From positions 95,500-159,499 of the forward strand of contig NW_002060963.1 of NCBI RefSeq assembly GCF_000150275.1: a stretch of DNA of 64,000 nucleotides, read 5' to 3'. The translations under genes and the position numbers were made by a program. Positions 32,260-44,900 of this stretch are shown one piece after another (position 1 is the first letter of the stretch; each line of letters starts with the position of its first letter). Below the pieces are notes generated by a model that saw only the letters and a list, made by a program, of their open reading frames with translations, was not told where the DNA came from and did no database searches. This DNA is from Trichoplax adhaerens (lineage: Eukaryota > Placozoa > Uniplacotomia > Trichoplacea > Trichoplacidae).

Positions 32260-34735
32260 TAACCTTCGTTCTACACGCTAAATCAAGCTGCTTACATATG
32301 AAGATGAAAGTTAATATCGACACAGTTCATAACAGTATGTACATGGCCATCTAAGATAACGCTAAATAACCTTCGGTTTTAATCGAATTTACCGAATCAC
32401 CGGGCTCTCGCGCCATTCTTATGTCATGAAACTCTATTTTCTCATTTGTTGTTTGGTTTCCGCCATAGAAGTAGTGTAGAATGCCATAATAGTCAACTGT
32501 ATTAGTATTTGTATGTACCTAGTCGCAAGGCCTACAACACCAAGTAATCAAGAATCAATCAATTGATTATTATTACGCGTATTTATCTTCCTCAGATACG
32601 AGTATACTGCGTTAAATACGCATAACTTTCTCGATTCTAATTGAAGTTACTATTCACTGGGATCTCGTATCATTTTCTTGTTATGAGACTTTATTCTCTT
32701 GCTGGATTATACTGTCGTAGAGGCAGTCTACTGCAATATTCACTCGATTTCCATCGTGGTCGGCTGTAACTGAATATACCTAGTTGCAAGGATTGTAACA
32801 CTAAATAAACTAGCCATACACAAAGCTATCGTATGATATTATAATTGATCCTCCTCGTGTAAAACATGCGCTCGAAATATTCCATTTTAATTAAATTCAC
32901 AGCATCACTGGGCTCTCGTATCAATTTCTCATTTGTTTTTTAGCTACGGTGATACTGTCAATACAAGTAAAGTATACTGTAAATCAGGGCTCCAAACAAT
33001 GATATTACTCATTGTGCTTTAGTTGTCCATCTCAATATCAAATTCAAGGGACATTCTCATGTGCAGTTTTACTTAACTATCCTATTAGACACACAATAGA
33101 AAAGACATGATTTTTTCAATATCAAATTCAAGGGACATTCTCGTGTGCAGTTTACTGAACCATCATTTTAGGCACACTATAGAAAAGACATGATTTTTTC
33201 TAATATAGTACAGTGCGGTATATGGATATAGATATAAAACATGCGCTAAACACCTTTGGATTTACTGTTCATTAACTTCCAATTTTACTTGGCTCTCGTA
33301 TAGATCACGGTTACGGCGTGAATTGTATACTGGTTGAACCGACCGTATATGTACCAATGACTGTTATTAGTTTGCATTAGAAATTTGAAAGAAATAAAAT
33401 AACTCTACACTGCAGTAGAAATGAATGGAAACATGAAGAGCCAATTGCTCAAGGTTGTAGTGATCTCTTGTGGAATTTGAGCCAAATTTAATGGAAATGC
33501 TTTGAAAATTGAAATGATTTAATTAAAGGCGGCACTATAGCTGAACTACTTTCAACTAGTATAGAGAGCTCGCCATGCTCCAGAAATAGTGGTCTAATAT
33601 TAGTTCTTGTCATGAAGCTCCATTTATTCGCTTATTGCTTCGATCAGGTGTGCTCTCTGTTTCATTCGGTCGACCACCATACTGATCGACTGTTGGCAGT
33701 ACAGTATGTACCGAGTGGGCAGGACTATAATACTAAATAAGTAGTAATTATTATTTTATTTTCAAATAGAAAACATGCACTCAATACCTTTCCATTCGAG
33801 TTGAATTTACTACTTTCCTATTCTCCCATGCCATTCTCTTGTCATGGAAGATTCAAGGATTTTCTCTTGGGAGTCCTTGACGCCTACTATCAGCTTTACC
33901 GTACAGTAGTATAGCATGTACCGAGTGGGCAGGATTATAATACCGAATAAGTAGTAATTATTATTTTATTTTCAAGTATAAATCGTGCATTCAATACCTT
34001 TCAATTTGAATTGAATTTACTGCTTTCCTATTCTCTCATGCCATTCTCTTGTCATGGAAGATTCAAGGATTTTCTCTTGGGAGTCCTTGACGCCTACTAT
34101 CCACTTTACTGTACAGTATGTATCTAGTGGCCAGGATTGTAATACCAAATAAGCAGTAATTATTATTTTATTTTCAAATATAAAGCATGCCTTCCATACC
34201 TTTCCATTTGAATTGAATTTACTGTTTTGCAAGGCTCTCATGCCATTCTGTAGTCATGGAAGATTCAAGGGTTTCTCTCGGGAGTCCTTGACGCGTACTA
34301 TCGGTTTTACCATACAGTAGTACAGTACGTACCTAGCGGCCAAGACTAGAATACCAAATAAGCAGTAATTATTATTTTGTTTTCAAATATAAAACATGCC
34401 TTCCATTTGAATTGAATTGATTGCTTTTCAAGGCTCTCATGCCATTCCCGTAGTCATGGAAGGTTCAAGGGTTTTGTCATGGGAGTCCTTGACGCGTACT
34501 ATCCGCCTTACTGTACAGTATGTATCAAGTGGCCAGGATTATAATACCAAATAAGCAGTAATTATTATTATATTTTTAAATATAAAACATGCCTTCCATT
34601 TGAATTGAATTGATTGCTTTTCAAGGCTCTCATGCCATTCCTGTAGTCATGGAAGATTGAAGGGTTTTGTCATGGGAGTTCTTGAACGCGTACTATCTGC
34701 TATACGGTCCCATACAGTAGTGCATGTACTGGTCA
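32260..34735. repeat. Degenerate-to-clean tandem repeat, ~200 bp units
   Basis: The right half (about 33590-34735) contains five good copies anchored by AAGYAGTAATTATTATTTT at about 33741, 33951, 34153, 34362 and 34555, giving steps of 210, 202, 209 and 193 bp. Each carries AAACATGC..., CTTTCCATTTGAATTGAATT, CTCTCATGCCATTC, GTCATGGAAGATTCAAGG and CCTTGACGCGTACTATC, in that order. The left half (32260-33540) holds older, diverged copies recognised by the CACTGGGCTCTCGTATC and ACATGCGCT words. It lies between GPCR copy B and GMF. Confidence 0.8.
33032..33200. repeat. 85 bp direct duplication
   Basis: CAATATCAAATTCAAGGGAC starts at 33032 and again at 33117. Each copy ends with AGAAAAGACATGATTTTTT. 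The two copies differ at a few positions. The pair is embedded in the diverged half of the larger repeat region. Confidence 0.9.
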
Positions 34736-35075
34736 GTTTTCACTACTGTGCCGTATTGTACAATGAAGAGTATGGTCCAAGGTGCGATACCAAACGCCCA
34801 ACCACTCGCTCTATGGACCGATTTGGCTTGACTGCAGGAAACGCCTTTCCTGGCAAGTTGATACGTCCAAGTAGGTAAACGACTCAAACACTCGTTTGTG
34901 CATGCATGCCTACTAGAGAATGGCGCTGTTGAATCAGCAGATCCTTCGTCGTTAACCCAACTTTTTAATAGTAAACCTGTTGAGCACCAAGCGGATTATC
35001 AAAATTTTGTAGCTAGTAAATGTGATCTTTCGCCGCTAGAATTGCCTCCCAACGGATAAAGTCTGACTAGAAAAC
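34736..35075. other. Region immediately upstream of GMF
   Basis: Probable promoter and 5' UTR of GMF. It is somewhat more GC-rich than its surroundings around 34770-34870. No defined promoter element could be identified with confidence. Confidence 0.35.
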
Positions 35076-37914
35076 ATGGTAAGATTGCTATAACGTCTAA
35101 ACTACTGTACATGGAGAGGAAGTATTACTGTCAGCGAGTAGTTTGATGGCAGTGATGATGATAAAGGAAAGCATGACAAAATGATACAATGTAAAATGTC
35201 TTGTAGAGTGCTACGACTGCCTTCAGCAAGGTGTTGTTGATGAAGTAGGCCCAATTTTCCATCCAATGGAGAAGTAAGCGATGACCAAGCGATCACAGCG
35301 GGTCTTGAGCAACGAACTAGACGTAGGCTGTAGCTAAGCCCTGTATCTTTGGCAAAATAGAGCTTTCATGCTTCATGTCTTTGGCAAAATAGAGCTTTCA
35401 TGCCATCCTTTTTCGACACAAGCACTGTAGATTGAAGAGCTGGTAGCATCTTCACAACAACTAGAAAGTATGGCATCTACTTGATGCTGTCATACTGTAT
35501 GCCGTAATCAACAAATGAAAGACGTAAAATACGATTAAAATTGTGTTCATCTGAACTTTGCCAGACATATAACTTCTTAATTCTAGAAGAAGAGCTAAAT
35601 GGCATGTACTGTATATACACTTATGTAGTAACGTAGAATTTGATCTACTGTATACCGTATCCAACAATCCAAAACGTAACTTGATGTTGTAATGAAGTGC
35701 ATCTTGACTTTCCCAACAAGTATGGTGGTCTTGACTATATGCTGTACTAAAGAACTACTGATTCATCATCAGTATTAACCTAATTGATGGGCATAATGGA
35801 GCATTTGCTCCATTCGGTATTAAAAGACGTAAAATGGATCTTCATTCGGTAAACTTTTACTTTTGACTATACTACACGAGATACTGTGCTGCAGCAGAAG
35901 TGTTAGTACTATCTATCGGACTATCGATCATGAGAAATAACTTGATAGTGAGTAGTATCTATCAAATTAAAGACGTAAAAATGTATTGTAATCCAGAGGA
36001 TCTTTTACTTTCTGTGTAGAAGGGTAATAATTACGTAAGATTTGAACGTTATTTCGAGCGTTGATGTAATACAGCGTTTCGATCTTTGCGGCGGCGTCTG
36101 CCGTATTAAAATGATAAATGCATTTACTCGCTCGTATTTATAATCTGATACCCCCAAGAAAAAATTTAAAATCGATATACTTCCATTACAGTGTAGTTTG
36201 ATTCTGATCATTGAAGGCATGGATTTTGAGTGTACAAGCTGTATTCTATGGATATAAGTCATGTCGTTCACTGTGTTGTCTACTCTACAGTAGAGTAGAC
36301 ATCTTAATAAGACGTCGTATCTGTAGATACGTTTATGTACAAAGTTTAAGATTAAAGTTGGATTGGTTTATACTGTATTGTATACTGTTAATCGTAATTG
36401 CTTTGAATGAGACTTACATTCACTTTCTGTCCTTATATTTCTTTATTGTATTCGTACATGTCAAGTCTCAAAATCTTAAAATTTGCGATATTGGCGACGA
36501 TCTGAAGAAGAAGTTACGAAAGTTTCGATTTCGCCAAGAAACCAATAACGCAGCTATATTATGTAAGTATCAATTCAATGGAATATTTGAAGTAGTGGAT
36601 AAAATCAATTTGCAAAGACACAGTGCACAAGTATGATTCTATTATTTCTGCTTCTTGACCTTTTCAAATAAAGTAGTTACCAAGTGTTGGAAAATGATGG
36701 TAAAGTATCCTAAATAGTTGATATCCACTACCATATGTACTAAGTTATTATCTCTTGTATTGATTTGGAGGACTACCAAAACCGATAGAACCGCACAAAA
36801 CTGTATTATACCTATCGAATAGCATGCTGTAGTAATAGTATAGTTCAAGAATTGGCATCGATAAACACATAACTATTTTGAGATCGTGCAATCATTGTGT
36901 TAATACAGACCAATAGGACCTTACAAACTTCCTGACGAGGTTATACTCTAAGACAGTACTATAGATATACAGGGTATAGTAGTTGTTGATGAACCTTATA
37001 GTTAAATCGCCAATTTGACTCGCTGACGTTAACTTTGAATATTAAATTTCAATATTTATACCAAGTAACCTCTCTGCAAGTTGAAGTTTTGACGTTGTAT
37101 GGACCTTTTGACGATATTATTATCTCAAGTGTATTTTATTTTACTACCTGTGTTACAACAAATTCAGCATTACTATCTGACTTTTAGTGAAAATCGATGC
37201 CGAATCTCGGGAAATTGTCTGGGATGAAGAATATGAGGTACTACTAAGTTTATTTCACAAATTACCTACCAGATGCTCTTTACCAAGGCGCCATTTCTAA
37301 CCAACATTCAAAATTGATGCTTATGTGCTTTGCAAGTAATTAATAAAACGCTTTACTTTGGTTACAATATCGTAATAGGATGTTACCTTAGATGATTTAC
37401 AAAGTGAATTGGCAGAACATTTACCCCGCTATATCTTGTATTGTTACTGCCACGAGCATCAAGATGGTAGAAAATCTTATCCCTTATGCTTAATTTTTTA
37501 CAGCCCACAAGGTAAATTGATTTTATAAATGTATCGTTTATCTTTACAGTATTCGTATATTCTTCCGGCTTTAGAAAAATGGCTATTCGGAAGAAATGGA
37601 TACCGCTAGTACATTTATGTATATCTTATTCCTAAGCATTTAGTAGGTAATGTTATAATTTATATACGATGCAGGTTCTAAGCCTGAAATTCAAATGATG
37701 TACGCTGGCTCAAAGAATAATTTAGTTAAGACGGTAGAAGTTAGCAAGGTAATGTCGAATAACGATTTGTAGTGAACTGGTTTAGGCAATGTACCCGATA
37801 CTTCATAAAGAATTGGATTTATGGTTATTTCATTTACATTAGGTATTTGAAATTAGAAGCCTGGATGAACTAACTGATGAATGGGTGAAATCGAAATTAT
37901 CATTTTTTCGTTAA
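35076..37914 (+). CDS. GMF: Glia maturation factor (ADF-H domain, Arp2/3 regulator)
   Basis: Six coding exons: 35076-35078 (the ATG alone), 36466-36562, 37188-37237, 37379-37511, 37675-37748, 37843-37914. Total 429 bp, 142 aa, the same length as human GMF-beta. Recognisable blocks: ICDIGDDLKKKLRKFRFRQE, TNNAAILLKID, YILYCYCHEHQDGRKSYPLC, FYSPQGSKPEIQMMYAGSK and VFEIRSLDELTDEWVKSKL. GMF binds Arp2/3 at actin branch points, promotes debranching and inhibits nucleation, and acts in the cytoplasm at lamellipodia. Start choice: the family begins MS(E/D)xL..., and the exon opening with SQNL has no in-frame ATG. The only upstream ATG directly followed by a consensus donor is ATG|GTAAGATTG at 35076, which restores the exact family length. 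The first intron is 1387 bp and contains a 32 bp duplication at 35346-35409. Confidence 0.94.
35346..35409. repeat. 32 bp direct duplication in the first GMF intron
   Basis: TCTTTGGCAAAATAGAGCTT begins at 35346 and again at 35378, with a nearly identical 32 bp unit. Confidence 0.9.
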
Positions 37915-39579
37915 TATTGTAGATATTGTCTGGTAATACGGAATAGCTGTGATTCTAAGTTAGAATATAGCCCTTCTATAATTATGTCACTACTGTATGC
38001 TACCATAATATGAATGAATTGTTGATAGTATGCAAGGAGTAAGATAAATTTTGAAAAGATACAGCTCTGTATCCATTTAACGTGTAACTGTAGACAATAA
38101 TCAAACTATATTGGTAATTGTTGGTGTTTGATATTTCAGCTGCACAAGCTGTCATTTCATGCATATCGTAGCAAACTGTGATAAAACGAATATAATATTA
38201 AGAACATCATTTATTGTAAGAAATGTAATGAACTATGATTGATTTTTACAAATCCAACGATAGTAGATGTGGACATGGATCATCTAGTTGCTACGTTATA
38301 CAATACGGTATACTGTGAGTTTTATTTCTTAGATTATAGTGGTCAAATATGCGATTGGGAATTGTGCAGAATTACTACTTCCTATTGTACAGTACTTTGT
38401 AACTCATTTGTCGTTGTTGCAGTTAATATTGCGAATAGGTACATATTACAATTTCGTAATTAACCTGGCAACTAGACTTTTGCATGTCTGTTGGGCATAT
38501 TAATTCTATAAAAATTAGCCACTATTTGTTTCAGTGTTTATTGGATTTGTGATTACTACAAGTCATAAGATAATAGTTTTTGGTATAAATAAATTCTAGT
38601 TGATCCATATCTGTCACTTCGGTTTGTTAATGAAAATAGCTTAAGACTATTCCTATGTAGCTTCAGTATACGAAAAAGCTGTTATTTCGCTATTAACCTA
38701 GATGTTAACAAACTACAATAATTTCATTAGTATGCGGATTTAAATGTTGATATTAACCGTCTTAAATAGTATCAGTTTTGAAGTGTGTTACGAACGAAAA
38801 ATTGAAAACAGCCGTTAATGCTTACAATTATTATGACGGCGGGTAGTAGTAAGATACAAGCTAATACCTTCTAGAAGGGGCGTAAATGAGTATTTATATG
38901 CCTGGTATGTGTCTCAGAATGCGTCATTTTATTCTACGTGTTACATAGAATATTTCCATGCTAGTTCAGCCTGTTATCGATGTACGTCGTATTATCTTTT
39001 TATATGATTTATTTGACTTCATAAATTACAGGATTTAAACACGATAAGGAAGCTATATCGGTATTATGTGATCATCAATTACGCTTATGATGATAGCACT
39101 ATGATTACCTATCATAGCATCAGACAGATTTTGAATCTTCGATTAAAAATACCTTGATAGAGGTTCAATCATAGTTATCAGTTGATTTCAGTAATATCAG
39201 GCTCATTGTGCTTACAATATGCTCGACTGGATATTGTTAAATATACGTAGATGATAGCTAAGATTTAATTAATTATTCCGATCCTTCACTCGCGTACTAG
39301 CAAGCAAGATGAAGATATCTCTATTATCAGTCAATTTTCGAGGAGTAAACTATTGAATCATACTATAGAAAGCTATTGTGCGTAATTTCTACTTAGAATA
39401 AGCGTGTAGCTTATTGAAATCATAATTATTAGATATTAAAGGTTTAAATTAAATCGTAACATAAGATGGAAGATTCAAGAGATAATACGTAAAAGGAAAA
39501 GAGTTAGGAATTAGATTGATGCTAGAGGGTGGTCTACAGATAGCGGATCAGTTACGACCTCAATCCTATCGAAGCACCC
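37915..39579. other. Convergent intergenic region, GMF / LRR receptor
   Basis: 3' flanks of two genes that end towards each other. AT-rich, with a few TACAGTA words. A 74-codon open frame at 38239-38463 has no recognisable features. Nothing else seen. Confidence 0.55.
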
Positions 39580-41969
39580 TTACTGCTTCTTAACATTTGG
39601 CTCCAAAACGAGAAGAAGTTGTGCAATTTGAGTTTCAGGTAATAGTTTTTTCGTCTGAAAATCGGCCATTGCAGTTTTGACTTTGTGTAACTAATTCGAA
39701 AGAGTTTTCAAGTTTAGTCCAATTTATTCGCATTAAAAAGTATACGTAAAAGTATCTAAATTTTAGAACTATAATTGATCCTAGTATATTTTTTGAAGTT
39801 TGTGTATGTGGCCTGGTATAGTATTAATTACTGTTTATAAAATTTAATATGCCTTAATCTCCTAAATAATAGTTACTGGCATAAGTAATACTGCTATTTT
39901 TTTCTGCGAGTGCTATTATTTTACAAACTAAAGAATTTTATTACATATAAATAGATTATAGAGTAGCAATATTTATTATAGAACAACTTTTCAAAAGTAA
40001 GTAGGCCGTCTATTTGAATTAGCTATTGCAGAACCTGTAAGCTGGGAAATGTTGCAGGTAAATTGAAAATAGAAATGGATAACTTCTTATGTATCCAATA
40101 TACATTGTACTTACTAGAGCTACTACCTCTATCCAATTCGATGTTGCAGGCGATGTAAGATTTTGCTTAGGGTTGCTCGTTGGATCCATTTTCGATTGAC
40201 AGAAAGAAATAAAGCATTGGCATAATTGACTTATATCCATGATATCGTCTAATTTGGGATTGATCTTATGTGTTATGTCAGCATTCTCGCTGTTCGTATT
40301 TTGCAGTATTTGAGAACAGGAAAAATTACCCAACAATACTCTAATCTTTTCAATCTGCTAAAGTTTTAAATTTAAAGAATGACCTTGATCAGATAAATTA
40401 CTTAGCAAATGAGCTATATTTAAGAATAATATAGTAGTGCTAGTTTCAAGGATACCGCATGCAAATTGTAATAGTATATGAGCACGCTTTGTGTAGAACT
40501 AAAGCAAGTAGCATTTAATGCAATAGAACAGTCTGGTATCAATATTAAAATGTATATGTAACCTGACACACTAAGCAGTTAGCTTTGATCATATTTCAAT
40601 GGCTATGATTGAACCAGATAGTAAATTACCTTATTGCTGCTGACAATAAAGATAGAATCAGTTTTAATACAGCCATGAATAATATCACGGGCATGGAATG
40701 ACTGCACAGCAAGGGTAACATCGCGTAGAATGTGGAAAAAAGATTGAGGAGTTAGGTAGCAAGGCTGGTAAGCTATCAGATCGCTAAGTAGTTCTGTATC
40801 CTGATTGTTTAAGGCATAGCAGGTAATTCTAGTAAATTGCAATTAAATAAAATAATCTTTTAGATGAATTTCTAGCTTAATCTAAATAAAACTTCAATCT
40901 TTATAGCATATCTAATACTCACAGTTTATTGCTAAGCGAAAATGACGGTTTTTCGTGAGAGCTTTTACTTTCACTTTCATCCCGAAACCATAAACATTCT
41001 ACAATATTTTGAAATTTGTAATTACTTGATTTTACTTTAAGAAAAAATGCTTTTTCTCTTTCCCAACAGGATCGATCCTCGAGGCTATAGATTTTAAGTA
41101 ATCCAGAGGTGGATAGATTTTCTGGACTTAATTCGTTGACTTTCATATGAATCTATAAAGTAAATACGCATACGAATGTGTACCAGTATGCAAACAGATA
41201 TGAAGCTTAATAATGAAATAGTAGACACAATTTCAAAAAATTTAAAATTGAATGTTAAGTATCGTATGTTAATGATCTATTGTTGATGTTTCAGGAATAT
41301 TAGCTACTATTAATTAGTTGTAGGATAGTCATTTATAATTGCATGGGAGAAAATTACTAGCAGTATCGGAATGATTATCTGGTTACGTGATTGATGTACA
41401 GCAAATCATGTGATTAACTAAGCCGATTATTATGGATTTGTTCCATTTATTAGGGCAGAATTTAATCCCAAGTTGTTAGAATGAGCGATTCTATATACTG
41501 CGATTGAAATTTACCGATTCGATATTGCTAGTGTAGAATACCAGATGAAGATCGAGTAATTTATGACGATTAACGTGCTCTAGGAGCTTAATCACTTCCT
41601 GTAATTGAAGCTGGTAACATAAAGTAACATTATCTGCTTTATATAATTATATATGTTGAGGTAAAGTATATACAGAATGGAGCAGCTTTAGTTATATCAG
41701 CTTAAATATAGAATTTTCAAAGTAAGGAGGTTAAGCCAGATTGTAATTGAAATAGGATTATATGCCATCAGCATAGGTTTTACGTAGAATTACTGCAGCT
41801 TAATTTGCCTTACAGTGATGATTTGAAGAGTATAAATAGGATAGTAAAATATAACGTAGCGTACGATATATGATTTTTTATATTATGAAAAGAATTGATT
41901 TGGTTACCTTTGGGTTCGTGTTCTGTTTAGCTGCAGCTGCTAGTGCTTTATTTCTGTTAGGTTCCAATT
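39580..41969 (-). other. Linker and degenerate TKL-like kinase exons of the LRR receptor
   Basis: The linker exon 41908-41969 gives LEPNRNKALAAAAKQNTNPK. Exon 40923-41152 holds an N-lobe: LLKIYSLEDRSCWEREKAFF, where Lys (codon 41093-41095) fits the beta-3 lysine and the Glu of EREK the alpha-C glutamate; the spacing and the KIxS...SWxRE pattern resemble activin/TGF-beta type receptors. No glycine loop is visible. Exon 40630-40828 gives the alpha-E helix and catalytic loop as FHARDIIHGCIKTDSIFI: HRD has become HGC, so the catalytic Asp is lost while the Lys remains. Exon 40115-40357 has LLGNFS where DFG should be, and no APE. Exon 39580-39690 ends the C-lobe (ETQIAQLLLVLEP...KKQ). About 260 residues, one kinase domain. 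A scaffold or regulatory role is likely, catalysis is not; this is inference. Confidence 0.78.
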
Positions 41970-44900
41970 CTGTTTAAAATAAGAAATAATAGTTTGCTCG
42001 TAGTTAAGACACATAAGAGCATCAAATTTTCGAGTTCTTTACGTCTATCTCCCTAAGATAAGGTGATATTATTATAATAGATTACTTAATTTATGATACA
42101 GTATAGATTTTATGTATCAATATTACTGTATACTAGAGAAGTAAACAAGACCTTGGTATAACATGATCAATATTAATATTATGCAGTATCATACGTATTA
42201 TCATACTCTGAACTTATTTTGTGGTAGATTAAAATATAATAATTATATAATATTTAGGTGGTAAGTTTATAAAGACTTTACTAGATAAAGGAACCGTCAT
42301 AAACTAAATTAATTATTGGTGACAGCATTGAATTAAGATCTTTAAATTTTGATCTGCAATAATTGCCGTATTTCAGGTTACGATTTAAGTTCGATTATAA
42401 TTGCAGTCAATAGCTGTTTAAAATATTTGGATAAGGCTTTACTCTTTTATCAGATAATGCTTGTTAGCCTATTTTTATATTTGTAAATTTTGACGGATGT
42501 GTAAGGTTATAACTATAAATACATGAACATGTGAAATAGTCAACAGGTGAAACACATCTCTAGATTCACATTTATAATACGTTATTACTGATTATGTACT
42601 TTGATTACTAGTTATTTATGTGTATTTAGTATTTATAGTAGCTATTTATTTTACAGCCGTTCAGTATTCAATTGTAGAATTATTTCTCTGCATTTATACA
42701 GCAAAAAATTTAGTTTAGTGCGCGAACTTTAGAAAGCTTATTCGAAAAATCTTTTTAGATTGCCTTGCTACAAACTACAAGTTTTTCAATTGATAGCAAG
42801 TAGTAACAAGTGATATATCATACCAAGAATTACTTTTATTAATTCTTGATTATATATACTTTAAAAGCGATTGCTTATGTTATTGTCAATAGATTTAATT
42901 CAGTTGCGGGTACTTACCTCCACTACATGCGTCAGAATTAGCATTAGCTTCATAGGAGCAAAGTATACAACAAGAGCAGCAGGATCGTATTTTTGTTATT
43001 ATCAGCATAGCGTTATTAACAAAAGTTGTTGTATAAATTGTGTAAATAATAGGATTGATACATGAATTAAGAGGTAGAGATAAAACTGCAATAAACGGCA
43101 ATACATGGGTATCAAGTTCTTGTTCAATTGTCGCTTGAATTAATACAACATATAATGGCATCCAACAGATTAAGTCGGTGATAACAATAGTGATCATTTT
43201 AGCTCGGACGATTTTTTCGAATTTGGAAATTTCTCGTTTAGCTTGTTTCCGTGATTTTGTCAAATAAACCAAGATTATTATATACATAATTGCGATAAAG
43301 ATCCAAGTTAGTAGAGTAGTACCACAGTAAGTTAGAAGCCAGCTTAGGTAATAAATATTATCTGTATTTCCAGGTAAGCAAGCGCTGTTCGTACCATACA
43401 ATCTATAAGATGCAGGCTGATTATAGCTATAAACAAGTGGCAAAGCGGTAAACGTAGCTGATACGGTCCATAACACGATTAAAACGAGAGTAATTAGCTT
43501 ATAAGAAAGGCGATAGTTCTCAAAAGGATAGACTAGAAATAGATATCGATCCAAAGTGATGAGGAAAAGGATAAATGTTGACATTAGGCTAGAGATCGCT
43601 ACTAAAAATGAAGCCATAACGCATATAACACTATGTAACCATGTCTCGAGATATTGAGCATAAATACCAAAATAGTAAATATCAGTTACGGCAATCGTGA
43701 TTAAGTAAATTCCCATAATGAGATCAGCAAAGGACAGATTTATTAACAATGTTTGAACCACCATATTATTCTTTACAAAGCTTTTAACATGCCATACAAT
43801 GGAAATAATGTTGCCTACTATAGATAAACTACCAATAATCCAGACGAAGATACGTAATACGTCATGAGATAGGATATTAGAGCAGGTTGATATGCTAAAT
43901 TGATCTGGTAAAGGCTCGCAAAGAGTTGTAGTTGGCGGCGCGTCACAGCATAAGTATTCTCGTGTTGAATATCTATATGAATTTTGTGTCGTGTAGAGTA
44001 AATACCATGATGTGATAAAGTGCTTCAAAATGTTATAATAAGAACTAAGATTTATCGTGCAACATTATTAGATAACATAAATTGGATTCGTCCAACACGA
44101 CTTGGAACTAACTACTGCACTTTCAATCAAGATATCTATGATTTACATATGCAATTTTTTACTGGTATTTTTTAGCAAGTTAATTATATCTTGTGAATTA
44201 AGTCGCAAGATCTAAACTGAATTTACTATTGCAAGGTCGATCAATGGCTATCACTTTTAATTAAAGCAACACATCGAATTCTTTATAATACTAAATTACT
44301 TTGCACAATCCAATAATATCTCAAAATCTTAATATAATAGTTACTATAAAATGTCTACAATATATATTGTTAATATCTTTTAGAAATAGATACTTGTATA
44401 AACATGCAATCAAACGTACAACTTGCACTATTCTCTTCCAATCTCATGAATAATATTTAGGACTTAATTAATCTATTATCGGTAAATCAATCTTAATCTA
44501 ATTTTGGGACTGTACTACATGTGAGTTGTCGAGTAACTTACTCGTTCTGGTAGTATTTGACAATAATATAGAATTTGATCATATCCTGAATTAATATTTA
44601 CTATATTTCATTAAGAGTATGGTTTCAGAACTGACTGGCAATTTAATGGATTTAACTTTAAGATTATGACAAAAGAAAAATAGTACGTTAAATTTTCAAA
44701 CCTTTTCATATCAACTTACAAGTCACGAATGTTGTAAAGAGTAATAAACGCTTCTCTACTAAATTCTTGTATAGGATTATTTCGTAAAATTCTATCAAAA
44801 GTTAAACGAGCGATAGTTGCTAATATTTAATTTTTACTAAATCGTCTGTATTAATATCGTTGTTATAGTAGATTAAAAGAAATGAACAATAGTAAGAATA

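Noticed and set aside
36211-36465. Open frame in phase with the second GMF exon, with its own ATG
   Set aside because: It would add an 85-residue hydrophobic leader that the GMF family lacks; an acceptor at 36464-36465 and the isolated ATG exon give the exact family length.
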